From assembly GCF_000338275.1 (NCBI RefSeq), contig NZ_ANMR01000020.1:30798-94797 (forward strand): 64,000 nucleotides of DNA, written 5' to 3'. Origin of the DNA: Staphylococcus xylosus NJ (GTDB taxonomy: Bacteria; Bacillota; Bacilli; Staphylococcales; Staphylococcaceae). Each line of letters starts with the position of its first letter. Positions within the stretch are counted from its first letter, which is position 1. The position numbers and the translations under genes were made by a program. The notes under the pieces are model-generated. The model was not told the DNA's origin, searched no databases, and was given only the letters and a program-made list of their open reading frames with translations. Positions 48,578-60,615 of the stretch are shown here, piece by piece.

Positions 48578-48789
48578 ATTTAAATCATTAAGTGAATGGG
48601 ATGTTTTATTATATATAGTAATTGTGAAATTAATTAATTAGTTGTTTACTGAGTATTGCAGATTATTGCAAATCGAGTAAGTTTGTTAAAATTTAATTAC
48701 AAGCAACTAACTTTCTTGAAAAGCCCTTTATTAGTGGAGATAATCGTTGTATACTCTAGGTAATAACGAATGACATGGAGGGTTGACTG

Positions 48790-49341
48790 ATGTTCAAAAT
48801 TGATTTATTTTCGAGCAAAAAGGCGCTTGAAGGCTTTATCTTATTTCAATTTACAATTGTGATGATTAGCATTTTAGTATCTTATAAATTAGCTTATTCT
48901 ATGACACATATTATTGAACAGAATATTGTTTTAAATTTGTTGCTTGGCATAATAGGTTTTGCAGTTGTATACTTTTTACATGAATTTATTCACAACATTA
49001 TGTTTCGAATGTTTGCAAAGGGTAATAAACCTACGTATCGTATTCGATTAGGTTTAATGACAACACATATGCCAAATGTTTATTTCAAAAAATGGCAGTA
49101 CATCAGCATCATGTTAGCTCCATTAGTCATCATTACAAGTGCGCTATTCATATTATTTTCTTTCTTTGCATATTCATCGCTTATATTTATAGCATGTTTT
49201 CACATAGGATACTGTGTGTTGGATTTGTACTTTCTATCAGGTGCTTTTAATAAAAATGTGCAATTGATTGAAGACACAGAAGATGGTATTATATTTTACA
49301 CTAAAGCTTCACTTCAAGACTTACAAACAGAAGCAAAATAG
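48790..49341 (+). CDS. DUF3267 putative membrane metalloprotease
   Basis: A 183-residue membrane protein with four hydrophobic segments and an HEFIH zinc-binding motif (YFLHEFIHNIMFRMF, near residue 65) in a helix, as in DUF3267 proteins distantly related to site-2-type proteases. A second metal-ligand region could be the GYCVLDLYFLSGAFN stretch. The substrate is unknown. ATGGAGGGTTG precedes the ATG. It ends before a large hairpin. Confidence 0.8.
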   Translation: MFKIDLFSSKKALEGFILFQFTIVMISILVSYKLAYSMTHIIEQNIVLNLLLGIIGFAVVYFLHEFIHNIMFRMFAKGNKPTYRIRLGLMTTHMPNVYFKKWQYISIMLAPLVIITSALFILFSFFAYSSLIFIACFHIGYCVLDLYFLSGAFNKNVQLIEDTEDGIIFYTKASLQDLQTEAK

Positions 49342-49372
49342 CATATATTTAACATAAATTGTTTTTAATTAG

Positions 49373-49447
49373 AGAGTTAGGCTTCTGCTATTAACATACA
49401 TATTGACGATACGTTCAGTATGTATTTTAATAGCTAGAACTAACTCT
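49373..49447 (+). terminator. Large interrupted hairpin terminator
   Basis: Outer AGAGTTAG / CTAACTCT, middle GCTATTAA / TTAATAGC and inner CATACAT / ATGTAT pairings nested over 75 bases, then a run of seven T or more. Confidence 0.8.
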
Positions 49448-49543
49448 TTTTTTATGAGCAAATTTGAAGAATTAGAATATAGTAAATTGTAAGATATAAG
49501 TAATGTAAAATTTGAAAAATAGTAAAAAGAGGAGGTGAGGTCA

Positions 49544-50614
49544 TTGTCAGAGAGAAGAATCATTCATATTGATATGGATTATTTTTTTGCACAGGTTGAA
49601 ATGAGAGATAATCCTAATTTAAAGGGGAAACCAGTTATTGTAGGTGGTAAAGCAAGTGGTAGAGGCGTTGTTTCTACAGCGTCTTATGAAGCAAGGAAAT
49701 ATGGCGTCCATTCTGCAATGCCCACCGCTCAGGCTCATAAACTTTGTCCAAATGGTTATTATGTGAGACCTCGGTTTGAAGCTTATAGGGAAGCGTCAGA
49801 ACAGATCATGAATATATTTAAAAGTTATACTGATATAGTTGAGCCACTTTCATTGGATGAAGCCTACCTAGATATTACACATCTTGTCAGACCGGATTTA
49901 CCTGCTTCTCATATTGCACAATATATACGAAGAGATATTTTTGAAGCGACACAACTCACTTCATCTGCAGGTGTCTCTTATAATAAATTTCTGGCAAAGT
50001 TAGCTAGTGGGATGAACAAACCAAACGGCTTAACTGTAATTGATTATCATAATGTACACAAAATATTGATGGAGTTAGATATTGGTGATTTTCCGGGGGT
50101 AGGTAAAGCTTCGAAAGAAAAAATGCATGAGCATCATATATATACGGGGCAAGATTTATATAATCAAAGCGAGCGAGAGCTTATTAGACTGTTTGGTAAA
50201 AGGGGTCACGGCTTATATAACAAGGCGAGAGGGATAGACGATAATCCGGTTAAATCAACGAGGATTAGAAAATCTGTCGGCACAGAGCGAACATTTGCTA
50301 CAGATATGAACGATGATGATGAAATATTACAAAAAGTTTGGGAATTAAGTAATAAAACAGCAGAAAGGTTAGCTAAATTGCATAAATCGGGTAAAACAGT
50401 AACCGTTAAAATAAAGACATTTAAATTTGAAACATTATCAAAGCAACGCAGCTTACGTGATCCTGTACGGAACGAAACCGATATATATAATGTTGCATAT
50501 AGTTTATACACTGAGCTAAAAGATTCCGATACACCTATTAGACTTATAGGTGTAACCGTAGGGAACCTAGAAAAGGCGATATTCGAAAATATGACAATTT
50601 ATGACTATATTTAA
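49544..50614 (+). CDS. dinB: DNA polymerase IV (Y family)
   Basis: The chosen start is TTG 49544 ([20 protein letters not shown]...), after AGAGGAGGTGAGG; the in-frame GTG at 49535 lies inside the ribosome binding site. The 356-residue translesion polymerase has the catalytic [10 protein letters not shown] and LSLDEAYLD motifs, the HhH region and a little-finger domain. No convincing LexA box is seen upstream, so SOS control is not supported by the sequence. Confidence 0.94.
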   Translation: MSERRIIHIDMDYFFAQVEMRDNPNLKGKPVIVGGKASGRGVVSTASYEARKYGVHSAMPTAQAHKLCPNGYYVRPRFEAYREASEQIMNIFKSYTDIVEPLSLDEAYLDITHLVRPDLPASHIAQYIRRDIFEATQLTSSAGVSYNKFLAKLASGMNKPNGLTVIDYHNVHKILMELDIGDFPGVGKASKEKMHEHHIYTGQDLYNQSERELIRLFGKRGHGLYNKARGIDDNPVKSTRIRKSVGTERTFATDMNDDDEILQKVWELSNKTAERLAKLHKSGKTVTVKIKTFKFETLSKQRSLRDPVRNETDIYNVAYSLYTELKDSDTPIRLIGVTVGNLEKAIFENMTIYDYI

Positions 50615-50662
50615 ATGAGTTTAATTTATATAGCTTTAACAATTTATATGTCTTAATAGTGT

Positions 50663-51217
50663 TTAGTCTTTATCTCTAAGATCTTTACCGTATACCCTAA
50701 GCATACTGGGTAAATTGTCATAATGTTTTAAAAGCCTAAATGTAATCATAGCACAAGCTTTGGCGTCGTTTAGAGCATCGTGATGTCCATGGAAATCTAA
50801 ATTGTAATATTGCATCATATAGTTTAAGCCATAACGGTGATGATGAATTGTTCTTCGTGATAATTGAAGTGAACAAAAATAAGTCATGCACGGTGTTTCA
50901 ATCCCTAATGATTTAATACTTTCATGTAATACAGTCATATCAAAAGCTGCATTATGAGCTACTACAGGTAAATCACCTATAAATTTTAACATGTATGGGT
51001 ACACAGTTTTAAAAGTAGGAGCATCTGCAACTTCCTCGGGATGAATACCATGAACCGCAATATTTTGTTTTGAAAAGAAGTCATTAGGGTTAATGAGTGT
51101 GTAAAATGTTTCTGTTATTTGATGATTGATAACTTTAACCATCCCAACTGAACAAATACTCGTACGTTTTCCATTTGCAGTTTCAAAATCTAGTGCAATA
51201 AAGGCTTCTGAATTCAT
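50663..51217 (-). CDS. DnaQ-like 3'-5' exonuclease
   Basis: A 184-residue DEDDh exonuclease: ExoI AALDFETANGKR (Asp, Glu), ExoII VVAHNAAFDMTVL, ExoIII HHDALNDAKACAM with its His. It resembles the epsilon proofreading subunit or RNase T type enzymes; with PolC carrying its own proofreading domain in staphylococci, this one is more likely an accessory repair or RNA exonuclease. AAAGGGAT precedes the ATG. It is convergent with dinB. Confidence 0.88.
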   Translation of the reverse strand: MNSEAFIALDFETANGKRTSICSVGMVKVINHQITETFYTLINPNDFFSKQNIAVHGIHPEEVADAPTFKTVYPYMLKFIGDLPVVAHNAAFDMTVLHESIKSLGIETPCMTYFCSLQLSRRTIHHHRYGLNYMMQYYNLDFHGHHDALNDAKACAMITFRLLKHYDNLPSMLRVYGKDLRDKD

Positions 51218-51445
51218 GTTACATGATCCCTTTCTTAATATTAATATGTAATGACTTTATATAAATATAGCAAACTAGTCAAGTTAACAGTACTATTCAA
51301 AGTCGTTTTTGTAATTAGTTTAAAAAATATTATATTGTGGAAAAATATAAAAAGGAGGAAGTGGAGTAAAAATCAATTTAACAAAAATTTGATTTGTAAT
51401 CTGCGCCTTTTATGATTTACCAAATTAGGGCATGGAGTGTAAAAA

Positions 51446-51486
51446 AAGATATTTATGCTATGGTATTTTGACAGCATAAATATCTT
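51446..51486 (-). terminator. Terminator of ftnA
   Basis: AAGATATTTATGCT / AGCATAAATATCTT; on the minus strand followed by TTTTTTTACAC. Confidence 0.85.
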
Positions 51487-51513
51487 ATAAGTAGGTTAAA
51501 TGTAAGATGAGAC

Positions 51514-52017
51514 TTAAGCTTCCTCGTCGAAAGAACGTGCAGCTAATTCTTTTTCATAAAGATAGAGTGTATTACTATCATCACCAATACGATTTAAATA
51601 ATCGATATGCGTTTCAAACATAGCTTCTTCTTCAACTTGTTCATCTAAGAACCAATTTAAGAATGAAATTGTTGCGTAGTCTTTAGCTTTATTGGCTAAA
51701 TCAGATAAGTTATAGAACCTACGTGTAACGTCTTGTTCTTGTGCTAAACCATCTTTAAATGTTTCTAAAATACTTGAAAATTCTGTTTTTGGTGCAGGGA
51801 TTGAACTAAATAGTGCATGGCCGCCACGGTCATTAATGTAGTCGTATATTTTTTTACCATGGAAACGTTCTTCTTTAGCTTGTTGAATATAGAAGTTAGC
51901 AAACCCTTCATAAGAATTATCATCACAAAAAGCAGCCATAGCCATATATGCATGAGCTGCATAAAATTCATGATTCATTTGTTCATTTAACGCATATAAT
52001 AAGTCTTCATTTAACAT
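51514..52017 (-). CDS. ftnA: FtnA, bacterial non-haem ferritin
   Basis: The start ATG 52017 ([18 protein letters not shown]) follows TTGGAGGC, giving 167 residues. The ferroxidase Glu/His ligands are in [28 protein letters not shown] and [12 protein letters not shown]. It stores iron as a 24-mer. Its promoter lies in the 170-base gap shared with murT. An element resembling a PerR box (TTAGAATTGTTTGGA) lies there but matches only weakly. Confidence 0.95.
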   Translation of the reverse strand: MLNEDLLYALNEQMNHEFYAAHAYMAMAAFCDDNSYEGFANFYIQQAKEERFHGKKIYDYINDRGGHALFSSIPAPKTEFSSILETFKDGLAQEQDVTRRFYNLSDLANKAKDYATISFLNWFLDEQVEEEAMFETHIDYLNRIGDDSNTLYLYEKELAARSFDEEA

Positions 52018-52147
52018 AATTAATAAGCCTCCAATGCTTTTTTTTAAGTATATCAAAACTATTCATAGTAGTAAATTATACACAATAACATTAGTAAAAA
52101 TGTAACGGTAATTTAGATTTAGAATTGTTTGGAATACAACATAATCA

Positions 52148-52156
52148 TGTTATAAT
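52148..52156 (+). promoter_or_regulatory. Extended -10 of murT-gatD
   Basis: TGTTATAAT, a perfect extended -10 element about 30 bases before the murT ATG. Confidence 0.65.
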
Positions 52157-52185
52157 ATTCTAGTGAATAGTAGAGGAGGAAGTAT

Positions 52186-53505
52186 ATGAGACATTGGACT
52201 GCAACCCGATTAGCAAAAATGGCTAGGCAAGCGAGTAGAGCTGCCGGTAAAAAAGGCACAGATTTGCCAGGTCAAGTTGCTAGAAGAATAGATAAAAATA
52301 TATTACGAAAATTAGCTTCTAAAGTTGATGAGATTGTCTTTATTAGTGGTACAAATGGGAAGACTACAACTTCGAACTTAATCGGTCATACATTAAGAGC
52401 TAATGATATAGAAATCATACATAATAATGAAGGTGCAAATATGGCTGCAGGTATAACATCAGCCTTTATTTTGCAAAATAACAAAGATACAAAAATTGCA
52501 GTTATTGAGATAGATGAAGGGTCAATTCCAAGAGTGCTTAATGAAGTAACACCGACAATGATGGTTGTTACGAATTTCTTCCGAGATCAAATGGATCGTT
52601 TTGGTGAAATCGATATTATGGTTAATAACATAGCAAATGCAATCAATAATAAGGGAATTAAGTTGCTATTGAATGCGGATGATCCATTTGTTAGTAGATT
52701 AAAAATAGCTAGTGATACAGTTGTTTATTATGGGATGAAAGCACATGCACATGAATTTGAGCAAAGTACAATGAATGAAAGTCGTTATTGTCCAAACTGT
52801 GGTCGATTATTACATTATGATTATGTACAATATAATCAAATCGGGCACTACCATTGCGAATGTGGATTTAAACGTGAAGATGCAAAATACGAAGTATCTC
52901 AATTTACGCTTACACCATTTATTAATTTAGATGTAGGAACAACTACATTTAATATGAAAATAGCTGGTGATTTTAATGCATATAATGCGATAGCAGCATA
53001 CACAGTTTTAAGAGAATTAGGCTTAGATGATGAAGGTATACGACAAGGTTTTGAAACTTATACTTCGGACAATGGGCGTATGCAGTATTTTAAAAAAGAT
53101 AGTAAAGAAGCAATGATAAATCTTGCGAAAAATCCTGCTGGAATGAATGCAAGTTTATCTGTGGGAGAACAATTAACTGGTAGTAAAATTTATGTGTTGA
53201 GTTTAAATGATAATGCAGCAGATGGTAGGGATACATCATGGATATATGATGCAGACTTTGAAAAGTTAACTAGACAACAAATTGAAGCAATTATTGTTAC
53301 AGGTACACGTGCTGAGGAATTGCAATTACGATTGAAACTTGCTGGTGTTAACGTACCGATTATTTTGGAAAAGGATATATATAAAGCAACAGCTAAAACA
53401 ATGGATTATAAAGGAAGTTTCACCGTGGCCATTCCAAATTACACTTCACTTGCACCAATGCTAGAACAATTAAACCACTCATTTGAGGAGGTCAAAGTGA
53501 AATGA
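52186..53505 (+). CDS. murT: MurT, lipid II isoglutaminyl synthase ligase subunit
   Basis: A 439-residue Mur-ligase-like protein: P-loop [14 protein letters not shown] near residue 55, [18 protein letters not shown], and an inserted four-Cys zinc ribbon (CPNCGRLL ... CECGFK, about 202-227) found only in MurT. With GatD it amidates the D-Glu of lipid II, which is needed for crosslinking and lysozyme and beta-lactam resistance. AGAGGAGGA precedes the ATG. It overlaps gatD by 4 bases. Confidence 0.95.
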   Translation: MRHWTATRLAKMARQASRAAGKKGTDLPGQVARRIDKNILRKLASKVDEIVFISGTNGKTTTSNLIGHTLRANDIEIIHNNEGANMAAGITSAFILQNNKDTKIAVIEIDEGSIPRVLNEVTPTMMVVTNFFRDQMDRFGEIDIMVNNIANAINNKGIKLLLNADDPFVSRLKIASDTVVYYGMKAHAHEFEQSTMNESRYCPNCGRLLHYDYVQYNQIGHYHCECGFKREDAKYEVSQFTLTPFINLDVGTTTFNMKIAGDFNAYNAIAAYTVLRELGLDDEGIRQGFETYTSDNGRMQYFKKDSKEAMINLAKNPAGMNASLSVGEQLTGSKIYVLSLNDNAADGRDTSWIYDADFEKLTRQQIEAIIVTGTRAEELQLRLKLAGVNVPIILEKDIYKATAKTMDYKGSFTVAIPNYTSLAPMLEQLNHSFEEVKVK

Positions 53506-54224
53506 ATGAATTAACTATTTATCATTTTATGCCAGACAAATTAAATTTATATAGTGACATAGGTAACATTATAGCACTAAAGCAACGTGCCAAATTAAGA
53601 AATATTAAATTGAATGTTGTAGATGTTAACGAAACAGAAGGTGTTACATTAGATGAGTGTGATATATTCTTTATTGGCGGTGGAAGTGATAGAGAACAAG
53701 CCCTTGCAACAAAAGAGTTGAGTAAAATTAAAGAAATTTTAAAAGAAGCGATAGAAGATGGAATGCCAGGTCTAACAATTTGTGGAGGATACCAATTTTT
53801 GGGTAGTAAATATATTACTCCTGATGGTACAGAACTTGCGGGCTTAGGTATATTGGATTTTTATACAGAATCACAAAAAGAGCGTCTTACTGGTGATATC
53901 GTTATACAAAGCGAGACTTTTGGCACAATTGTTGGCTTTGAAAATCACGGCGGTCGCACATATCATCCATATGGTACATTAGGCAAAGTAACACATGGTT
54001 ATGGTAATAACGATGATGAAGCAGCAGAAGGTATCCATTATAAAAATTTATTAGGTACGTATTTACATGGCCCAATTTTACCAAAAAACCATGAAATTAC
54101 AGATTACTTATTAGAGAAAGCGTGTGAGCGTAAAGGTATAGAATTTGAGCCGAAGCAAGTGGATAATACAGAAGAAGAAGCTGCTAAAAGAGTAATTGTT
54201 GAGCGTGTACAAAAAAATAATTAA
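53502..54224 (+). CDS. gatD: GatD, glutaminase subunit of lipid II amidation
   Basis: A 240-residue class I glutamine amidotransferase of the CobB/CobQ-like type. The nucleophile Cys94 is in [11 protein letters not shown], and the catalytic His is in GTYLHGPIL. It supplies ammonia to MurT. The ATGA overlap with murT indicates coupled translation, as in other staphylococci. Confidence 0.95.
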   Translation: MNELTIYHFMPDKLNLYSDIGNIIALKQRAKLRNIKLNVVDVNETEGVTLDECDIFFIGGGSDREQALATKELSKIKEILKEAIEDGMPGLTICGGYQFLGSKYITPDGTELAGLGILDFYTESQKERLTGDIVIQSETFGTIVGFENHGGRTYHPYGTLGKVTHGYGNNDDEAAEGIHYKNLLGTYLHGPILPKNHEITDYLLEKACERKGIEFEPKQVDNTEEEAAKRVIVERVQKNN

Positions 54225-54307
54225 ATTTAAAGACTTTACGATAAATGTTTTGAATAAAGTGTATTAAAAATTTATGTTAATACGATAGCATGATTTACTG
54301 TTGATGC

Positions 54308-54362
54308 AAAAGAGTGGTACAGAAATTATTTTTGGCTTAAATAATTTCTGTACCACTCTTTT
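54308..54362. terminator. Bidirectional terminator
   Basis: Perfect 23-bp inverted repeat AAAAGAGTGGTACAGAAATT... / ...AATTTCTGTACCACTCTTTT with a 9-base loop, between gatD and the convergent ArAE gene. Confidence 0.92.
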
Positions 54363-54416
54363 TTATGTATAATTATTTGAAAAAATGAAAGCATATAGAT
54401 TGTAATTATAATGTTA

Positions 54417-55403
54417 TTAAGCGAAACGATGATCTAATATGCGATATATTAATAGAATTTCATAAATGATGTGACTTTTAATTTGGTTTTCGTCAAATTC
54501 ATCTAAACCTTTGACTGATGTCTTTAGCAATGAAGCATGGCGTGGTTGGCGTTCAAAATGTCCAGTAGCATAGATGTTATTTATACTATGTGCAATATAA
54601 AGGATAGCCAATTTTTCCTCATGTGTAAATGTTACATTAGTATCTTTTGGTAAGTAGACTAAATTTGATAAATGAGTTATAAATAATCTATTTGTGTGTG
54701 ATCGAGTAGTTAATGATTTTAATCGTAACCAATCGGAGTCATTATGCTTATGGTAACTAAGTTCATCTTTTTGGTAAGCTAGTAACATTTCCACTTTTTG
54801 ATTAATGTCAATTAAAGCATTTAACTGGCGATAAGGTGCGTTTTTGGTAAATTTACCAAGTAAGAGTTGACGCATCCTTAAATTAAACAGAGCATACATT
54901 TTACGTTCTGAAGTATTAATTGAAGATTCTAATTGCTCATAATACTTTGGCGGTAAAATTATAAAGTTTACAAGGCCAGCAGTTACAAGGCCAATGATAG
55001 CCGTTAAAAGTCTGGAAAAGAAGTTAAAGAAATAAGCATCGTGAATGCCTGGAATCATAGCCATTGCTGTCAGCGTTGCCACTGTTGTACCTACGTGTAA
55101 ATTTAATTTTGTACACAAAATAATTGTAAATGTTGCACTAAAAGCATAGGAAAAAGGTGATTGGTCACCGAAGATAAATGTAAATACTACGGCAAATAAA
55201 GCACCAATAATTGTTGCTGGCAGTCTTCGATAGCCTTTTTTCAGAGAAGCTTTAGCAGTCGGTTCAATCGTAACAATTGCTGTTAAAATTGCAAAAATAG
55301 GGTTTAAGTCTAAAGCCAAGCAGAAAAATGCTGTTAAAAATGTAGCTAATCCTGTTTTGATTGTTCGTGCACCAATAATCTTTTTATACCAAATGTCATT
55401 CAT
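54417..55403 (-). CDS. Aromatic acid exporter (ArAE/FUSC) family membrane protein
   Basis: The start ATG 55403 ([23 protein letters not shown]) follows TTAGGAG; two upstream ATGs lack a site. The 328-residue protein has about six N-terminal helices ([25 protein letters not shown]..., [20 protein letters not shown]) and a soluble helical C-terminal half. This matches DUF939/ArAE proteins related to FUSC exporters. The substrate is unknown. It is divergent from map. Confidence 0.84.
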   Translation of the reverse strand: MNDIWYKKIIGARTIKTGLATFLTAFFCLALDLNPIFAILTAIVTIEPTAKASLKKGYRRLPATIIGALFAVVFTFIFGDQSPFSYAFSATFTIILCTKLNLHVGTTVATLTAMAMIPGIHDAYFFNFFSRLLTAIIGLVTAGLVNFIILPPKYYEQLESSINTSERKMYALFNLRMRQLLLGKFTKNAPYRQLNALIDINQKVEMLLAYQKDELSYHKHNDSDWLRLKSLTTRSHTNRLFITHLSNLVYLPKDTNVTFTHEEKLAILYIAHSINNIYATGHFERQPRHASLLKTSVKGLDEFDENQIKSHIIYEILLIYRILDHRFA

Positions 55404-55480
55404 AGAAAAACTCCTAATGGTGTGCATAGTAGTCAAATCAACATGAAATATTAAAAGTAGTCATGTCATTCGTTCCATAA

Positions 55481-56332
<852 letters not shown>

Positions 56333-56369
56333 ATAGTGTTTCGGTCTAAAGTCCTAATATAAGATGGTT

Positions 56370-56394
56370 CCGGAGCCTATATTAAAGGTTCCGG
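56370..56394 (+). terminator. Terminator after map
   Basis: CCGGAGCC / GGTTCCGG (one G-T pair), 9-base loop, then ATAATTTTTATAAT. The T-rich tail overlaps the TATAAT (56403-56408) that may serve as -10 of vraU. Confidence 0.75.
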
Positions 56395-56436
56395 ATAATT
56401 TTTATAATAGAAGCTAATCAATCATGAGGTGATTCT

Positions 56437-56823
56437 ATGAATTATATTAAGACTTACTTAGAAAAAATGACAAAAAACACTTTCTATACTAGTTTAGTAG
56501 AATATAGACAGTATTTAGATAAAAAATTAAGAAGTATTGAAATGTACATAAATTACTTAATCGAAAGAAAAATTTATGTAGAGAAATTAATTGATAATTT
56601 AACTTTATCATTAGAAAATAAGTATATTGATATGATAGATGAAGATTACATTTATTGTGCTCAAGAGATTGAGGATATCGAAATAGATAGAATAAAAAAT
56701 GACTTAAATGAAATGGAAGCAGACTACGCTCGAATCGAATCCGATCTATCACAACAAGCAGTTGAAAGAGCAAATATCGAAACTGAGTGTGATTTAATCG
56801 AACGCATTAGTTTAGTCGCTTGA
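56437..56823 (+). CDS. vraU: VraU, small coiled-coil protein of the vra operon
   Basis: A 128-residue mostly helical, charged protein with long coiled-coil stretches (YRQYLDKKLRSIEMYINYLIERKIYVEKLIDNL, RIKNDLNEMEADYARIESDL). No catalytic motif. It is the first gene of vraU-vraT-vraS-vraR, as in S. aureus, where its role is unclear. GAGGTG precedes the ATG; a TATAAT lies about 30 bases upstream of the start. Confidence 0.88.
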   Translation: MNYIKTYLEKMTKNTFYTSLVEYRQYLDKKLRSIEMYINYLIERKIYVEKLIDNLTLSLENKYIDMIDEDYIYCAQEIEDIEIDRIKNDLNEMEADYARIESDLSQQAVERANIETECDLIERISLVA

Positions 56824-56839
56824 AGAAAGGTGGCGAAAC

Positions 56840-57541
56840 ATGACTCATAAATATATATCGACAGAGATGCTTATTGTTTTTACAGCATTGATGATTATTG
56901 CCAATTTTTACTATATTTTCTTTGAAAAAATTGGCTTTTTACTTGTTTTATTACTTGGTTGTATTTTAGTTTATGTAGGTTATATTTATTTTCATAAAGT
57001 ACGTGGGTTACTCTCATTTTGGATAGGGGTATTGTTGATTGCATTTACGCTGCTGTCTAATAAATACACGATTATAATCTTGTTTGTATTTTTAATAGTA
57101 CTTATTGTGAGATACATTATATATAGATTTAGACCTTTAAAAATAACCGCTACTGAAGAAGAGGTCGATACGCCAGACTTTATAAAGCAAAAATGGTTTG
57201 GTGAACAACGTACGCCTGTATATGTATATAAATGGGAAGACATACAGGTACAACATGGTATTGGAGACATCCATATCGATATGTCGAAAGCAGCAAATAT
57301 TAAAGAGAATAATACTCTAGTTATCCGTCATATTATTGGGAAAGTACAAATTATCGTCCCATTGAACTACAATATAATCTTGCATTTCACGACACTATAT
57401 GGCAATGCCTATGTAAATGAGACATCTTATAAAGTCGAGAACAATAATATCAAAATTATTGAGGAAACTAAAGAGGATAACTATGCTGTGAACATTTATG
57501 TTTCGTCCTTCTTAGGTGATGTTGAGGTGATTTATAAATGA
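56840..57541 (+). CDS. vraT: VraT (YvqF/LiaF-like) membrane regulator
   Basis: A 233-residue protein with four N-terminal helices and a C-terminal LiaF-like beta domain ([31 protein letters not shown]..., [12 protein letters not shown]). It is needed with VraS for the cell-wall-antibiotic response in S. aureus. GAAAGGTGG precedes the ATG and the stop overlaps vraS by 4 bases. Confidence 0.93.
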   Translation: MTHKYISTEMLIVFTALMIIANFYYIFFEKIGFLLVLLLGCILVYVGYIYFHKVRGLLSFWIGVLLIAFTLLSNKYTIIILFVFLIVLIVRYIIYRFRPLKITATEEEVDTPDFIKQKWFGEQRTPVYVYKWEDIQVQHGIGDIHIDMSKAANIKENNTLVIRHIIGKVQIIVPLNYNIILHFTTLYGNAYVNETSYKVENNNIKIIEETKEDNYAVNIYVSSFLGDVEVIYK

Positions 57542-58581
57542 ATCACTATATTAGAGCAATAGGTTCAATGTTGATATTAGTTTATAGTACATTTTTTGCC
57601 ATATTTTTTATTGATAAAGTATTTGTTAACATCATGTACTTTCAAGGTATGTTTTATACGCAAATATTTGGTATACCCGTCTTATTATTTTTAAATCTAA
57701 TGGTTATTTTACTCTGTATTATTGTAGGTTCTGTATTAGCTTATAAAATAAACCAGCAAAACCATTGGTTAAAAGACCAAATAGAAAGGTCAATAGAAGG
57801 GCAAACTGTAGGTATAAATGATCAAAATATAGAATTGTATAACGAAACCATTGAGTTATATCAAACGTTAGTCCCTTTAAATCAAGAAGTACATAAATTA
57901 AGGATGAAAACGCAAAATTTAACAAATGAATCATATAATATTAATGATGTAAAAGTGAAAAAAATTATTGAAGATGAACGACAAAGGTTAGCACGCGAAC
58001 TACATGATTCGGTGAGTCAACAGTTGTTCGCAGCTAGCATGATGTTATCAGCGATAAAAGAAACAAAATTAGAAGCACCATTAGATCAACAAATTCCAGT
58101 ACTAGAAAAAATGATACAAGATTCTCAGCTAGAGATGAGAGCTTTATTATTACATTTAAGACCTTTAGGTTTGAAAGATAAATCACTTGGTGAAGGTATT
58201 AAAGATTTGGTTGTAGATTTACAGAAAAAAGTACCGATGAAAGTTATACATGATATAGAAGAATTTAAAGTACCTAAAGGTATCGAAGATCATTTGTTTA
58301 GAATCACACAAGAAGCTATATCGAATACGTTAAGGCATTCGAAAGGAACTAAAGTGACTATAGAGTTATTCAATAGAGATGATTATTTATTATTGAGAAT
58401 ACAAGATAATGGTAAAGGCTTTAATGTAGATGATAAAGTAGAACAAAGTTATGGCTTGAAAAATATGCGTGAACGTGCACTTGAGATTGGCGCAACGTTT
58501 CATATTGTGTCATTACCTGACGCAGGTACCAGAATTGAAGTTAAAGCCCCATTAAATAAGGAGGATTCATATGCCGATTAA
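57538..58581 (+). CDS. vraS: VraS, cell-wall-stress sensor histidine kinase
   Basis: A 347-residue NarL-type (HisKA_3) kinase with two N-terminal helices, a coiled linker, the phospho-acceptor His156 in [15 protein letters not shown], and an ATPase domain ([36 protein letters not shown]). The extracellular loop is short, as in intramembrane-sensing kinases. It overlaps vraT by 4 bases and vraR by 11 bases. Confidence 0.95.
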   Translation: MNHYIRAIGSMLILVYSTFFAIFFIDKVFVNIMYFQGMFYTQIFGIPVLLFLNLMVILLCIIVGSVLAYKINQQNHWLKDQIERSIEGQTVGINDQNIELYNETIELYQTLVPLNQEVHKLRMKTQNLTNESYNINDVKVKKIIEDERQRLARELHDSVSQQLFAASMMLSAIKETKLEAPLDQQIPVLEKMIQDSQLEMRALLLHLRPLGLKDKSLGEGIKDLVVDLQKKVPMKVIHDIEEFKVPKGIEDHLFRITQEAISNTLRHSKGTKVTIELFNRDDYLLLRIQDNGKGFNVDDKVEQSYGLKNMRERALEIGATFHIVSLPDAGTRIEVKAPLNKEDSYAD

Positions 58582-59200
58582 AGTTTTATTTGTGGATGAC
58601 CATGAAATGGTCCGAATTGGAATATCTAGCTATTTATCAACACAACCAGATATTGATGTTGTAGGAGAAGGGAAATCCGGAAAGGAAGCAATTGAAAAGG
58701 CACACCAATTGAATCCAGATTTAATATTAATGGATTTACTAATGGATGATATGGACGGTGTTGAAGCAACTGAACAAGTTAAAAAAGATTTACCTCATAT
58801 GAAGGTAGTCATGCTTACGAGTTATATAGAAGATAACGAAGTATACCGTGCGCTTGATTCTGGTGTAGATAGTTACATTTTAAAAACAACGAGCGCTAGT
58901 GATATTGCAGAAGCAATAAGAAAAACCTATAATAATGAATCGGTTTTTGAAGCAGAAGTTTTAGTTAAGATGAGAAATAGGATGAAACAACGTGCAGAAT
59001 TATATGAAATGTTAACAGAGCGTGAGATGGAAATCTTATTATTAATTGCAAAAGGCTACTCAAACCAAGAAATAGCAAGCGCCTCACATATTACAATTAA
59101 AACCGTTAAAACACATGTAAGTAATATTTTGAGTAAATTAGAAGTACAAGATAGAACACAAGCTGTTATTTACGCTTTTCAACACAACTTAATTCAATAA
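58571..59200 (+). CDS. vraR: VraR, response regulator
   Basis: A 209-residue NarL/FixJ-type regulator: receiver domain with FVDDHEMVR and phospho-Asp55 in [17 protein letters not shown], Lys in YILKTTSA, and a C-terminal LuxR helix-turn-helix ([39 protein letters not shown]). It activates the cell-wall stimulon. The GGAGGATTC site lies within vraS. Last gene of the operon, followed by a strong terminator. Confidence 0.96.
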   Translation: MPIKVLFVDDHEMVRIGISSYLSTQPDIDVVGEGKSGKEAIEKAHQLNPDLILMDLLMDDMDGVEATEQVKKDLPHMKVVMLTSYIEDNEVYRALDSGVDSYILKTTSASDIAEAIRKTYNNESVFEAEVLVKMRNRMKQRAELYEMLTEREMEILLLIAKGYSNQEIASASHITIKTVKTHVSNILSKLEVQDRTQAVIYAFQHNLIQ

Positions 59201-59217
59201 GTTACAAAGTATTTAAT

Positions 59218-59275
59218 AAATAAAGGCTAAAACAGAAACGTAATCATTTAATACGTTGTGTTTTAGCCTTTATTT
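59218..59275 (+). terminator. Terminator of vraUTSR
   Basis: AAATAAAGGCTAAAACA / TGTTTTAGCCTTTATTT with inner AACGTA / TACGTT, then TTATAT. Confidence 0.9.
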
Positions 59276-59315
59276 TTATATAAAGATGAGCCAAGTCAGT
59301 CATAATTAGTATATT

Positions 59316-59395
59316 AAGTTAGTAGGACTTGTGCCTAAACTACAGCTCAAGTAATCACTTTATAACTATTAAGCTAGTCATTTTTTGCGGATAAG
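59316..59395. repeat. Staphylococcal dispersed intergenic repeat
   Basis: GTTAGTAGGACTTGTGCCTAAACTACAGCTCAAGTAA region, ending GCTAGTCATTTTTTGCGG. It shares its opening and the GCTAGTCATT phrase with 46050-46125. Confidence 0.55.
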
Positions 59396-59469
59396 AGCGA
59401 CGAAAAATTTTTATAAATTGGATTTTTATCTCGCTACCATAACTAAAGGTATTATATTGTTGTTAAAAT

Positions 59470-60615
59470 TTATTGATTATTTTCTTTGCTATTATTAGAA
59501 TCAGTAGCTAAATTTACATCTTCTGAATTAGATTCTTGTCGTTCAGATGATGTATGATTTTGTTTGATTTCCTCAAAAGTTTGTTCTTCAGGTGTCTTAC
59601 CAACAACAACTTTTCTTTGATGAAAAATAGCATTGATTTCAGCACCTATAATGATAATAAAACCAGTGATATATAACCAAAGCATCAATATAATAATACC
59701 AGCGATACTACCGTACGTTTTAGAATAATTGGAAAAATTAGATATATATATACCAAATAAGTATGAACCAGCTAAGAAAACGATAGTTGCAAAGATAGCG
59801 CCAGGTATGACAGACATTAACTTAATTTTAACATTTGGTGCTAAGGTATATAAGACCATGAATGCAATCAAAACTACAATTACTGGAAGTACATAACGTA
59901 TCGTGTCAAATATCCATTTCACTTGTTCGCCTAGACCGAGTGGGCCGAATAATAAATCGCCAATTTGTTGACCGAATGTCGGTAATACCAGTGCTACTGG
60001 CATAACAATTATCATAGCTAATGTAAACAAAACACTAAATAATTTTGAAACAACAAAATTTCTACTATCTTCAACATCGTAGGCAACGTTAAATGAATTC
60101 ATTAATGCAGTCATTCCATTAGATGCTGACCACAATGCTAAGATTAAACCTACAGATAAAATACTACCACTAGCATTACTCATGATATCGCCGATGATAT
60201 CAGCTACCTGTGAAGCATAAGTAGGTGGCACATGATCTTTAATCATATCTCTAATAGTAGATTGTTTTACACCAACTACAGGAACTATTGATAGTAAAAA
60301 TAATAGCATAGGGAATAGGGATAACATGAAGTAATAAGACAGTTGGGCTGATAAACCAGATGCGTCATCTTTTCCTATTCTATATACCAAATAAGAGAAA
60401 AAATTAGAATCTTTGGTATATTTTGCTGGTTTGTTAATACGTGATACAAAGAACGCTTGATTGTCCTTTTTGGGTGATTTTGATTTGAATTCGTCAGGTG
60501 TAATATATGTACGATCACGTTTAATCTGTTCACCATTATTTTCGTTTGAGTCCTTCTTTTCCATCTCTTTAGCAGAATTTAAAAAGTTAGAATTAGTTTT
60601 TTCTTTTTTAGACAT
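59470..60615 (-). CDS. YihY/BrkB-family membrane protein
   Basis: A 381-residue protein with polar N- and C-terminal tails and a central domain of six helices. Motifs typical of the YihY/virulence-factor BrkB family are GLSAQLSYYFMLSLFPMLLFLLSI, LWSASNGMTALMNSFNVAYDVEDSRNF and AGSYLFGIYISNFSNYSKTYGSIAGIIILMLWLYITGFIIIIGAEINA. The function is unsettled; transport is suspected. ATAAGGAG precedes the ATG. Confidence 0.88.
   Translation of the reverse strand: MSKKEKTNSNFLNSAKEMEKKDSNENNGEQIKRDRTYITPDEFKSKSPKKDNQAFFVSRINKPAKYTKDSNFFSYLVYRIGKDDASGLSAQLSYYFMLSLFPMLLFLLSIVPVVGVKQSTIRDMIKDHVPPTYASQVADIIGDIMSNASGSILSVGLILALWSASNGMTALMNSFNVAYDVEDSRNFVVSKLFSVLFTLAMIIVMPVALVLPTFGQQIGDLLFGPLGLGEQVKWIFDTIRYVLPVIVVLIAFMVLYTLAPNVKIKLMSVIPGAIFATIVFLAGSYLFGIYISNFSNYSKTYGSIAGIIILMLWLYITGFIIIIGAEINAIFHQRKVVVGKTPEEQTFEEIKQNHTSSERQESNSEDVNLATDSNNSKENNQ

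Noticed and set aside
52110..52140. PerR box controlling ftnA
   Set aside because: TTAGAATTGTTTGGA matches only 9 of the 12 defined positions of TTANAATNATTNTAA, including mismatches in the conserved core.
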